Shown piece after piece: positions 1 through 8,322 of a stretch of 64,000 nucleotides of DNA. The first letter of the stretch is position 1; each line of letters starts with the position of its first letter. Source of the DNA: an uncultured Methylomonas sp. (GTDB lineage Bacteria; Pseudomonadota; Gammaproteobacteria; Methylococcales; Methylomonadaceae). A program made the position numbers and the translations under genes. Location: assembly GCA_936941155.1 (NCBI GenBank), contig CAKZJE010000108.1:1-64000 (forward strand), given 5' to 3'. The notes under the pieces are model-generated. The model was not told where the DNA came from. It saw nothing but the letters and a program-made list of their open reading frames with translations, and did no database searches.

Positions 1-70
1 GAAGTGAAACCTCTTAGTGCCGATGATAGTGTGGCAGTTTGCCATGTGAAAGTAGGGAATTGCCAAGCTC
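1..70 (+). rRNA. rrf: 5S ribosomal RNA, 3' part
   Basis: The first 70 bases match the 3' two thirds of a bacterial 5S rRNA: GAAGTGAAAC, then CGATGATAGTGTGG, then GAGTAGGG-type AAAGTAGGGAATTGCCA. The 5' part lies outside the window, so an rRNA operon ends here. The exact 3' end is uncertain by a few bases. A strong terminator follows directly. Confidence 0.9.
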
Positions 71-80
71 TTAAATCTAA

Positions 81-113
81 AACCCGATTGCAGAAATGCG
101 GTCGGGTTTTTTT
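81..113 (+). terminator. Rho-independent terminator of the rRNA operon
   Basis: Twelve paired bases (81-92 with 97-108, two of them G-U) close a GAAA tetraloop, followed by a run of seven T. It lies about 10 bases after the 5S rRNA. Confidence 0.9.
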
Positions 114-132
114 ATGCCTGAAGTTTGAAACC

Positions 133-1110
133 TCAACCATTCCAACGATTTTTTATCTCTAAAATTTTCGGCAGAATCTCAATAAAAGCATCTACCAGCC
201 GTTTTTCTAAATGACTACCCGCCGATTCATGCAAAATAGGCAGGATTTGCTCCAATGGAAATGCTTCTTTATAAGGGCGACGCATGGAAAGCGCGTCAAA
301 AACATCCGCAACCGCCACAATCCGAGCCGACTCAGGAATATTTTCTCCAGAAATACCGTGCGGATAACCGCTGCCATCCCATTTTTCATGGTGATAAAGC
401 GCGATTTCAGCCGCGAGTTTAAATAACGGCGCGTTGCTTTTGCTGAGAATTTCAAAACCAATGGCGGAATGTTGCTTCATAATTTCCCATTCGTCTGCAT
501 CTAACTTGCCCGGCTTTTTCAAAATAGCATCAGGAATGCCAATTTTTCCCGTGTCGTGCATTGGTGCAGCCATTTCCAAAAGTTGCGCATCTCTTTTATT
601 CCAACCGATTTTTTCTGCAAGTAACCGACTATATGCCGCCATCCGCCAAATATGAACTCCCGTATCCGTGTCGTTGTAATGCCCAGCGGTAGCCAGCATA
701 TAAATAGCATCACGATGACTTGCTTCAAGTTGCGATGCGTTGACTAAAGAAATATGGGTTTTCACTCTAGCGCGGACAATATAAGGTGAAATCGGTTTGG
801 TAATGTAATCAACCCCGCCCACGCTAAAAGCAAGTTGTTCATCAATTTCATCCGATAAGCGAGTGATAAAAATAATCGGAATATGCGTTGTTGCTGGGTT
901 TTCTTTCAATTGCCTTGCCACTTCAAAGCCATCTTGATCTGGCATTAGCACATCAAGCAAAATCAAGGCTGGATTATGTTTGAGAGCAGCGGATAAAGCC
1001 CCCGCACCGTTTCTGGCAAATACCAATGGATAGTAATCTTGCAAAGTAGTACGCAACAACCGTAAGTTAATTGGGTCATCATCAACGCAGAGTATTGGGT
1101 GGGAAGGCAT
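133..1110 (-). CDS. Response regulator with HD-GYP domain (probable c-di-GMP phosphodiesterase)
   Basis: This is a 325-residue RpfG-like protein. Residues 1-120 form a receiver domain with acidic DDD at 10-12, phosphoacceptor Asp53 in LLDVLMPD, and Lys105. Residues 135-325 form an HD-GYP domain with HD at 185-186 (MHDTGKIG), a His pair at 240-241 and GYP at 248-250. The metal-binding His and Asp residues I can identify are present, so c-di-GMP hydrolysis controlled by phosphorylation is the expected activity. It lies 101 bp downstream of a large hybrid kinase on the same strand, the likely phosphodonor. Function is inferred from the family. Confidence 0.9.
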   Translation of the reverse strand: MPSHPILCVDDDPINLRLLRTTLQDYYPLVFARNGAGALSAALKHNPALILLDVLMPDQDGFEVARQLKENPATTHIPIIFITRLSDEIDEQLAFSVGGVDYITKPISPYIVRARVKTHISLVNASQLEASHRDAIYMLATAGHYNDTDTGVHIWRMAAYSRLLAEKIGWNKRDAQLLEMAAPMHDTGKIGIPDAILKKPGKLDADEWEIMKQHSAIGFEILSKSNAPLFKLAAEIALYHHEKWDGSGYPHGISGENIPESARIVAVADVFDALSMRRPYKEAFPLEQILPILHESAGSHLEKRLVDAFIEILPKILEIKNRWNG

Positions 1111-1211
1111 TAGTTGTCTCCTTGATGAAAGTCAAAATTCTCAGACAAGAGTTTATTGGCAAGCGATTCTGCACCGCGAAAATCAAAGTGGTTGATAAAA
1201 CTTTCTAAATC

Positions 1212-4200
1212 CTAAAATTGTTGCGCGGGTAATTTGCCTGTTAAAGCATAAAGCTTAGGTTCAATTAAGGCAGGATTATCCGTATCAAGTGTTTGAATAA
1301 ACTTCAATAATTCCTCTTTACTGCAACTCACTAGCGCAGGCTGTTCTGTTGTGCTGACGATGGGATTTTCACTGATAAGATAATTCTTGATAGCGGCAAT
1401 GGTTTCTGCCAGCGTTTCTTTAAACGCAACCAGCTGTTGTTCTTGAGGATTTTCGTCGTTGTTAAAGCAAGCTTCAATTTTTGCGGCAACGTGGACAAGT
1501 CTTTTTAACGCTAAATTTCCGCCCGAACCTAACAATTTATGCGTAATCGCTTTGGCGGTTTTAACATCGTTATCAAGAAGAGCTTGTTGGGTTTCAACCG
1601 CATTTTCACTGTTTTTTTCTGCAAAAATCCGCAAATATTTTTGATATATTTCAGCGTCGCCCCATCTTTTTAAACCATATTCAATATCAATCAGCGGCAG
1701 CGATGTTAGGTTTATCGAATCGGCTGGCGCAACTGTTTTTGGAATTATCATCATGGGTGTTTTATCTTCGTGCTTCGTTTTTGAAAATCGCTCAACGCGA
1801 GCGATTAACTCTTCCACATCAAAAGGTTTGCCAATAAAATCATCCATGCCTGCTTCCTGTGCAGAAAGCCGTTGACTGTTAAACGCGCCAGCAGTTAACG
1901 CAATAATCGGCAAATTTTTAAACTCTGGTGTGGCGCGAATTTGCCGCGTTGCCGTGTAACCGTCCATCACTGGCATTTGCACATCCATCAACACCACTTG
2001 AAAATAATCCGGTCTTGCCATTAAGCGCACCATCGCATCCTGCCCATTTTTTGCTGTTTCAACAGTTGCGCCTTCGCCTGTGAGAGTTTGATAAGCCACT
2101 TCGCGGTTGGTTTCGCTATCATCCACAACCAATAATGTCACACCTAACAGACGATTTTCATTCACAAGCTTATGAAGATTAAAAACCGCTTTGCCTTGTT
2201 TAATTTTCACGTCTAAAACGGCATTAAACAAAGAAGAACTGGTGACAGGTTTAGACAGAATTGCATCGGCAATATTGTTTGCAGGTTGTTCTAATAACAC
2301 CATTCTGTCATACGCGGTCATCATAATAATCAAAGGACAACGATCTTTGCCCAAACGAGTACGAATTTCCACCGCTGTTGGAACGCCATTCGCATTGGGC
2401 ATTTGCCAATCAATCAGTAAAAAATCAAAATGACCGATGCCATGTTCGGTAATGACTTGCAGAGCTTTCTCAGTGGAATCAACAAGATGAGCACTCCATC
2501 CTAAGCTTTGTATAGTTGACTCAAGCACCAAACGCGCCGTGTGATGATCATCGACAATTAATACGGTTTGATGTGGCAAGGCAGGAATAGAATTGTTCAC
2601 CGCCTCGGTGCGTGCAAAGGTTAATTCAAAGAAAAACTCAGAACCGACACCGATTTCACTGCGCAATTGCAATTGACCGCCCATTAATTCCACTAAATGT
2701 CGACTAATTGTCAACCCTAGCCCTGTGCCGCCATAAACGCGCGATGTGGAGGTGTCCGCTTGGGAAAAAGCCTGAAAAATCAGCTCTTGTTTTTCAGCGG
2801 GAATGCCAACGCCAGTATCACGCACTGAAAACCGCAATCGCACTTCATTGGTATTTGTTTCAGAATCAACGGCTTGCACATCAACGATGACATCACCTGA
2901 ATTGGTAAACTTAATCGCATTGCCAGCCAGATTAATCAGCACTTGCCCCAAACGAATCGCATCGCCGCTTAAGTAATCCGCACCTTCGGGCACAGGCGCA
3001 ATCAACAGCTCCAGATTTTTTTCTCCAGCCGATGAGCACATAATATTGGCAAGATTTTCAAGAATATCCGTCAGGCGAAAAGGAATATTTTCAAGACTCA
3101 ATTGATTGCTTTCAATTTTTGAAAAATCCAAACAGGTATTAATAATGCCCAGTAAAGAACGCCCTGCGAGGTCAATTTTTTCTACCATGCCGCGTTCTTC
3201 AGGCAACAAGGCTTTTTTCTGCAATAAATAAGCAAGCCCCAAAATTGCATTCATCGGCGTTCTGATTTCATGGCTCATATTCGCTAAAAAATCAGTTTTT
3301 GCGAGGCTGGCTTGTTCTGCAAGCTGCATTGCATTATTAAGTGCGGCGGTACGAATTTGAATCTGATACTCCAAGGAAGCATTCAAATCTTGTAATTCCT
3401 CTGTTTGTTTTTTATTTAACTCTTGAATGCGAGCTTCTGCGACTTTGATGTGAGTAATATCAAAATTGACTCCCACCATTTGTTTTGCATGACCTTGGGA
3501 ATCACGCTCAAGAATTGCCGCCGCTTTTAAATAGCGAATTTCACCATTGTTTAACACAATCCGAAATTCAGGGTCATAAATATCAGTGCCTGCAACTTGT
3601 CCGAAAATCTTTTTTTCAACATAACCCACATCATCAGGATGTAGGCGCGAATGCCAAAACTCATAATAAACGCCTGTTTCTTGCATACTTTCAGGCGCGT
3701 CATACAGCTCAAACATGCGCTTGTCCCAAATCAGCTGATTATCGGTCATTTGCCAAACCCACACGCCTAAATTCATGGAATCAACCGCCATTTTTAGTCG
3801 CCCTAAAGTGTTGTGCAGTTCCAATTGCAGTTGTTTTTGTTTGCCAATATCAATAATAGTTTTTGCCGAGCCAATCACGCGCTTATCTTTGTCTAAAATC
3901 GGTGAAAACATTACCGATACATCAATTAAGCGACCATCACGGGTTTTGCGAGTCGTGTCGTGGCGTGGAATAAATTCACCTTGTCTGATTTTGCTCAAAA
4001 GAGCCGCTTTTTGAGGCAGCATTTCATCAGGAAGAATTAACTCACAGACTTTTTTGCCAACCGCTTCACTGGCTGTGTAATCAAACATAAGATAAGCGGC
4101 ATTATTCCAAGTGGTTATTACGCCGTCTAAGTCTATGCTAATGATGGCATCATTCGCACTTTCCACAATTGCCGCTAAGCGCATTTGTCGCTGCGATTTT

Positions 4201-5378
4201 GCCAACAGTTGTTGCTGCGATTTCAAATAAAAATACAGCAAAACGGATAATAAAAATGAACAAATAGTGGTAAAACTCGCTAACCAAACAGGCGAAAGCT
4301 TTTCATGGTTGGCATAAAACTCTGGCTCAGCGCGGAGTTTAAATTCCCAAGTGCGTCCAAAAATAGTGCGCTTAAATTGGACTCGATGAGCCACGTTTTC
4401 TAGGTCTGCAAAGCCAGAGGGCGAATAAAAAGGCGGTTGGTTTGGATTAACGCTAACATCTGCAATTTGCAACGCGATTTGCCCAGTCTTTGCCCCAGCA
4501 CGTTCTAACACATCATCAATGACCATTGGCGCAAATGTCCAACCCAGAGTGGCTGCGGTTCGTTGTTTTTCGCTGTCAAGCGGCATGGTCAAGTTATAAA
4601 CAGGTAGCAACAACACAAATGAGCGCAGTGGTAAGCCAGAGGTTTGTACCAAGGTAAGCGGGGGAGTGAGTGTGGCTGTGCCTGATTCCATTGCTTGCTG
4701 TGCAGCATTGCGGCGCGGTTCTGCTGAAGCTAAATCCAAGCCAATCGCAGGACGGTTGCGACCTGTGGGTTCAAGATATTGAATAATATAGCGTTCACCG
4801 TTGTGCGGGGCGAATTCTTTAATCGCAAAATCGGGCATATCGTCGGCACGCGCTTTTTTGAGAAATTCCGCTTCATCGGCTCGCGCCACCCGCCGAATAA
4901 AACCAAAGCCCCGCGCTCCGGGAAATTCAAGATCCAAATTGCGTGATGCGCTATAGGTTCTAAACGCTTGGCGAGTAATGCTGTCATTGCCGTGCGCAAT
5001 CACCACACCCCGCGCACCTAATACGCCATATTTATAAGTTTCAATATAAGAAAGAATGGAACTGACCAGCGTTTTGGCTTCTTTATCAAATAAGCCTTGT
5101 AACTCCGCTTGATTGGTTATTTGCTGTTGCCGTGCTGAGACAACAGCCAAAACAATGCCAAACACAAAGATTAATGCTGAAAACAGTACGAGTGAGTATT
5201 TTGAGCGTTTTTTATACAATTCAAAAACCTTTAAAATCAATGAAATAAGTGTCTGTTGCCAGTATTTATCGTAATTTGGCACAGGGTAACATGGAAATTT
5301 TTTAAAAGCACTGCGACAGTGCAAAAAAATACTGATTTTTTTTGATAGAAAGATAGGCGTAATCGCGGGTTTGCGCAT
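1212..5378 (-). CDS. CHASE-PAS-PAS hybrid histidine kinase with two receivers and Hpt
   Basis: This is a membrane hybrid kinase of about 1388 residues. In order it has a TM segment (YSLVLFSALIFVFGIVLAVV), a periplasmic CHASE domain, a second TM (SFLLSVLLYFYL), two PAS domains, HisKA (NMSHEIRTPMN), HATPase with [14 protein letters not shown], a receiver with DWQMP, a second receiver with MDVQMP, and an Hpt domain (AITHKLLGSGG). All modules for an internal His-Asp-His-Asp relay are present. The frame can be opened at a TTG at 5414, but that codon lies inside a palindrome. The ATG at 5378 is preferred, although no strong ribosome site is visible. The REC-HD-GYP gene downstream is a likely target. 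The ligand is unknown. Confidence 0.9.
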   Translation of the reverse strand: MRKPAITPIFLSKKISIFLHCRSAFKKFPCYPVPNYDKYWQQTLISLILKVFELYKKRSKYSLVLFSALIFVFGIVLAVVSARQQQITNQAELQGLFDKEAKTLVSSILSYIETYKYGVLGARGVVIAHGNDSITRQAFRTYSASRNLDLEFPGARGFGFIRRVARADEAEFLKKARADDMPDFAIKEFAPHNGERYIIQYLEPTGRNRPAIGLDLASAEPRRNAAQQAMESGTATLTPPLTLVQTSGLPLRSFVLLLPVYNLTMPLDSEKQRTAATLGWTFAPMVIDDVLERAGAKTGQIALQIADVSVNPNQPPFYSPSGFADLENVAHRVQFKRTIFGRTWEFKLRAEPEFYANHEKLSPVWLASFTTICSFLLSVLLYFYLKSQQQLLAKSQRQMRLAAIVESANDAIISIDLDGVITTWNNAAYLMFDYTASEAVGKKVCELILPDEMLPQKAALLSKIRQGEFIPRHDTTRKTRDGRLIDVSVMFSPILDKDKRVIGSAKTIIDIGKQKQLQLELHNTLGRLKMAVDSMNLGVWVWQMTDNQLIWDKRMFELYDAPESMQETGVYYEFWHSRLHPDDVGYVEKKIFGQVAGTDIYDPEFRIVLNNGEIRYLKAAAILERDSQGHAKQMVGVNFDITHIKVAEARIQELNKKQTEELQDLNASLEYQIQIRTAALNNAMQLAEQASLAKTDFLANMSHEIRTPMNAILGLAYLLQKKALLPEERGMVEKIDLAGRSLLGIINTCLDFSKIESNQLSLENIPFRLTDILENLANIMCSSAGEKNLELLIAPVPEGADYLSGDAIRLGQVLINLAGNAIKFTNSGDVIVDVQAVDSETNTNEVRLRFSVRDTGVGIPAEKQELIFQAFSQADTSTSRVYGGTGLGLTISRHLVELMGGQLQLRSEIGVGSEFFFELTFARTEAVNNSIPALPHQTVLIVDDHHTARLVLESTIQSLGWSAHLVDSTEKALQVITEHGIGHFDFLLIDWQMPNANGVPTAVEIRTRLGKDRCPLIIMMTAYDRMVLLEQPANNIADAILSKPVTSSSLFNAVLDVKIKQGKAVFNLHKLVNENRLLGVTLLVVDDSETNREVAYQTLTGEGATVETAKNGQDAMVRLMARPDYFQVVLMDVQMPVMDGYTATRQIRATPEFKNLPIIALTAGAFNSQRLSAQEAGMDDFIGKPFDVEELIARVERFSKTKHEDKTPMMIIPKTVAPADSINLTSLPLIDIEYGLKRWGDAEIYQKYLRIFAEKNSENAVETQQALLDNDVKTAKAITHKLLGSGGNLALKRLVHVAAKIEACFNNDENPQEQQLVAFKETLAETIAAIKNYLISENPIVSTTEQPALVSCSKEELLKFIQTLDTDNPALIEPKLYALTGKLPAQQF

Positions 5379-5412
5379 TGAAAAAAATCCCACAAGAGTT
5401 TGAAATTTTCTC

Positions 5413-5430
5413 AAGACGACTGGTCGTCTT
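5413..5430. repeat. Palindrome AAGACGAC-TG-GTCGTCTT, copy 1 (operator-like)
   Basis: Two 8-bp arms, AAGACGAC and GTCGTCTT, flank TG. Read on the minus strand it is followed by GAGAAAATTT. It lies 35 bp upstream of the ATG at 5378 of the hybrid kinase, a usual place for an operator. Related copies are at 5701-5720 and 42790-42807. The symmetry resembles TetR-family operators; no regulator is identified. Confidence 0.6.
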
Positions 5431-5504
5431 AAAAAATCATCAGGAAACTTTCTAAAATAGTGCCGCTATTAAGTGAGAATAAGTTTCAAGACATTATGAA
5501 ATAC

Positions 5505-5550
5505 CGGAGGTCAGGCTTTGCCTGACATTGCAAGCAAAGCTTGCACTCCG
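5505..5550. repeat. Three-way-junction palindrome with two nested hairpins
   Basis: The outer arms CGGAG (5505-5509) and CTCCG (5546-5550) enclose two perfect hairpins: GTCAGGC-TTT-GCCTGAC (5510-5526) and GCAAGC-AAA-GCTTGC (5530-5544). No T tract follows, so it is not a simple terminator. It resembles the short interspersed palindromes found between genes in many genomes. I found no second copy in the window. Confidence 0.6.
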
Positions 5551-5700
5551 AGATACCGAAAAACTTTTGTTTAATTACTTGTGCAAGCGTTTATTTTTCC
5601 TCTTTGCAAAAAAATAATGCCTGTCGATGTAGGGCGAATTTATTCGCTGTTCGCATTGTTCGGATAAATCTTAACCAACATGTTTTCGCGCTAAAATTTA

Positions 5701-5720
5701 GAAAACGACCGGTCGTCTTG
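5701..5720. repeat. Palindrome ACGACC-GGTCGT, copy 2 (operator-like)
   Basis: A perfect 12-bp palindrome ACGACCGGTCGT (5705-5716) is followed by CTTGAAAAATTTT. It shares both the core and the A-rich right flank with the copies at 5413-5430 and 42790-42807 (those two read on the minus strand). It lies 177 bp upstream of the phosphatase start. Confidence 0.6.
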
Positions 5721-5896
5721 AAAAATTTTGTGAATAAAAAAACGATCTATTTTTGAATAGAGGCAGTTCACAAATCTTGGTCTATACTGGAATTCAGTTA
5801 TCATGCACAAACGTTAGTCAGCCTAAATCGGTAACAAGCTCAGACTGGTTTCACCGCAAAATTGATTATCACGGCAAAACAACCCACCCCACTCTT

Positions 5897-7543
5897 ATGA
5901 AAAAAATACTTTTAATTTCAAGTCTTTGGTTTTTTTGTAACACCGCCTATTGTGCAGACTCTGCAAAAACAAATTTTTCAAACAAACCTAAACTGGTTGT
6001 CGGTATCGTTGTAGATCAAATGAGGGCTGATTTTATCTATAAATATCGCGCTAAATATGGCAATGGCGGCTTTAAACGCTTAATGAATGAAGGTTTTTTC
6101 TTTAAAAACAGCCACTACAACTATGTGCCAACCTACACTGGTCCAGGACACGCCTCTATTTACAGCGGCGCAACTCCGGCTTTGCATGGCATTATTGCCA
6201 ATAACTGGTTTGACAAAGCGCGGAACAAAAAAATGTATTGCTCGGAAGATGCGACAGTTCACGCGCTCGGCGGTTCAGAAAAAGCTGGGCAAATGTCGCC
6301 TAAAAATATGCTCACCACCACAATTGGCGACCAATTAAAACTGTCTAACAACAATCAATCAAAAGTGATAGGCATTGCCTTGAAAGATCGCGGCGCAATT
6401 TTGCCAGCAGGTCATCTTGCGAATGCGGCGTATTGGTTTGACTCCGCCACAGGCAATTGGATGAGCAGCAGTTATTATATGGCGCAGCTGCCGGCGTGGG
6501 TGAATGACTTTAATAACAAAGGCTTAGCGAAAAATTATTTGAATCAAGAATGGCAAACGTTGTTGCCTTTAGCCGATTATAGCGAAAGCTTGCCGGATGA
6601 TAATTTGTTTGAAGGCGCGTTTAAAGGGGAGGCAAAACCGATATTTCCCCATGATTTGCCCAAATTAGCCGCGCATAATGATAATTTTGGCTTGCTAAGA
6701 ACTACGCCGTTTGGCAATACCTTAACCAGAGAATTTGCAATTCAAACAATTCAAGCAGAAAACCTCGGTAAACATGCTGTCACCGATATGCTGGCGATTA
6801 GTTTTTCTGCAACCGATTATGTCGGACATCAATTTGCGCCGCAATCCATTGAAGTTGAAGATACTTATCTGCGCCTTGATCAAGATTTGGCGCAATTACT
6901 CAAGTTTTTAGACAGTTGGTTAGGAAAAGAACAGGTTTTAGTTTTTTTAACCGCCGATCATGGCGCAGTTGAATCACCGAGTTATTTAGAAAGCGTGCGC
7001 ATTCCCGCCGGAAATATAAAAGTCAGCGAAATGGCAGGCACGATAGAAAAATTTTTGCAGGAAAAATACGGTGAAAACTTATTGTTAGATTATTCAAATC
7101 AACAAGTTTTTTTAGACCATAAAAAAATCGCCAATTTAAAAATTTCCGTTGCTGAAGTTACGAATACACTGACAGAATTTTTACTAACGATTAACGGCGT
7201 TGCTCAGACGGTGACTAAAACGGCGTTGGGAAATAGCTCTTTTAATACCGGAATAAATCATTACATTCAATTAGGATATAATGCGCAACGCTCAGGGGAT
7301 GTGGTGGTGACTTACGCGCCCGGTTGGATTGATGCGGATAAAGCCACCGGCACAACACATGGTTCAAGCTATAGCTATGATACGCATGTGCCATTGTTGT
7401 GGTACGGATGGAAAATCGCTCAAGGACAATCTTTTCAAACGGTAGAAATCACTGATATTGCCACAACATTGGCTTTGCTGTTAGATATCCAAGCTCCGAA
7501 TGGCAATTATGGACATTTTCTTCAGCCCCTGATTAGCAAATAA
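5897..7543 (+). CDS. Exported alkaline phosphatase of the PafA type
   Basis: The 548-residue protein starts at ATG 5897 with a signal peptide (KKILLISSLWFFCNTAYCA). The mature part shows the alkaline phosphatase fold: Asp40 in VVDQMRAD, the nucleophile motif TGPGHASIYSG with Thr81 as likely nucleophile, GHQFAPQSIEVEDTY, and TADHGAVE with metal-binding Asp and His. This pattern fits PafA-like periplasmic phosphomonoesterases or phosphodiesterases, so phosphate release from organic phosphate esters is the likely role. No Pho box was identified. TrmB follows 53 bp downstream and may be cotranscribed. Confidence 0.85.
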   Translation: MKKILLISSLWFFCNTAYCADSAKTNFSNKPKLVVGIVVDQMRADFIYKYRAKYGNGGFKRLMNEGFFFKNSHYNYVPTYTGPGHASIYSGATPALHGIIANNWFDKARNKKMYCSEDATVHALGGSEKAGQMSPKNMLTTTIGDQLKLSNNNQSKVIGIALKDRGAILPAGHLANAAYWFDSATGNWMSSSYYMAQLPAWVNDFNNKGLAKNYLNQEWQTLLPLADYSESLPDDNLFEGAFKGEAKPIFPHDLPKLAAHNDNFGLLRTTPFGNTLTREFAIQTIQAENLGKHAVTDMLAISFSATDYVGHQFAPQSIEVEDTYLRLDQDLAQLLKFLDSWLGKEQVLVFLTADHGAVESPSYLESVRIPAGNIKVSEMAGTIEKFLQEKYGENLLLDYSNQQVFLDHKKIANLKISVAEVTNTLTEFLLTINGVAQTVTKTALGNSSFNTGINHYIQLGYNAQRSGDVVVTYAPGWIDADKATGTTHGSSYSYDTHVPLLWYGWKIAQGQSFQTVEITDIATTLALLLDIQAPNGNYGHFLQPLISK

Positions 7544-7596
7544 AGTAGCAATAAATTCATGCGCTACACATTCATTTTTTCAAAACGTTAACAATT

Positions 7597-8283
7597 ATGT
7601 CTGATACTGAACAGTCGCTGCGACGAATTCGTAGTTTTATGCGTCGCCAAGGACGCGCAACGCTAAGTCAAAAAAATGCCTTAGAAAATCTTTGGGATAA
7701 ATATTGTTTAGACCCGACTCAATCCTATAATTTTGCAGAAGTTTTTCAACGGCAAGCTCCGCTGATTGTGGAAATTGGCTTTGGCAATGGTGATAGTTTG
7801 GCAGAAATGGCACAGGCAAATCCGCATTTGGATTATATTGGGATTGAGGTGCATAAACCCGGCTTGGGGCATTTGATGTTGTTGCTGGAACAAAAAGGTT
7901 TAAACAATGTCAGAATTTATCATCACGATGCGATTGAAATTTTAGAGCAACAAATTCCAGATCATAGCTTGGCGGGAGTGCAATTGTTTTTTCCTGATCC
8001 TTGGCAAAAACGCTGTCATCATAAACGCCGGATTGTAAAACCTAGTTTTGTGGAGCTGGTGACAAAAAAATTGAGTGCTGGCGGTTATTTTCATGCCGCA
8101 ACAGATTGGGAGCATTATGCAAAAGATATGTTGGCGGTTATTTCGGCGAATGAAAAATTGCTAAATACCAGTAAAACGCGCACTTTTTGCGAGCGACCAG
8201 ACTATAGACCGATGACGAAGTTTGAACAGCGCGGGATGCGCTTAGGACACGGGGTGTGGGATTTGATTTTTAAAACAACCTAG
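7597..8283 (+). CDS. trmB: tRNA (guanine-N7-)-methyltransferase
   Basis: The 228-residue protein has the TrmB hallmarks. It has an SAM-binding glycine motif (EIGFGNG, residues 59-65), the conserved FFPDPWQKRCHHKRR segment, and YFHAATDWEHYA near the C-terminus. TrmB methylates G46 in the tRNA variable loop using S-adenosylmethionine. Length is normal for the family. It lies 53 bp behind the phosphatase gene and converges with the dynamin-like gene. Confidence 0.95.
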   Translation: MSDTEQSLRRIRSFMRRQGRATLSQKNALENLWDKYCLDPTQSYNFAEVFQRQAPLIVEIGFGNGDSLAEMAQANPHLDYIGIEVHKPGLGHLMLLLEQKGLNNVRIYHHDAIEILEQQIPDHSLAGVQLFFPDPWQKRCHHKRRIVKPSFVELVTKKLSAGGYFHAATDWEHYAKDMLAVISANEKLLNTSKTRTFCERPDYRPMTKFEQRGMRLGHGVWDLIFKTT

Positions 8284-8315
8284 CGGTTAATTAATCTAAC
8301 CGCCGGTTGTTTTCT
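8283..8315. terminator. Hairpin between convergent genes
   Basis: GCGGTTA (8283-8289) pairs with TAACCGC (8297-8303) across a 7-base loop, followed by a T-rich stretch. It overlaps the trmB stop region and faces the end of the GTPase gene at 8323, so it could serve both strands. Confidence 0.45.
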
Positions 8316-8322
8316 TGGGAAT

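Larger units (their letters stand above)
5431..5896. other. Intergenic region with palindromes, no convincing gene
   Basis: The divergent spacer between the hybrid kinase (ATG 5378) and the PafA-type phosphatase (ATG 5897) is about 518 bp. It holds three palindromic structures (5413-5430, 5505-5550, 5701-5720). Short open frames here have no recognisable protein features. The phosphatase frame can be extended back to a TTG at 5753, but the extension looks non-coding and would bury the signal peptide. Confidence 0.6.

Noticed and set aside
3485-3856. 123-residue frame on the plus strand inside the first hybrid kinase
   Set aside because: It is opposite the PAS-coding region and has no protein-like pattern.
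5753-5896. 48-codon N-terminal extension of the PafA-type phosphatase from TTG 5753
   Set aside because: It would put a non-hydrophobic stretch before an obvious signal peptide starting at ATG 5897.
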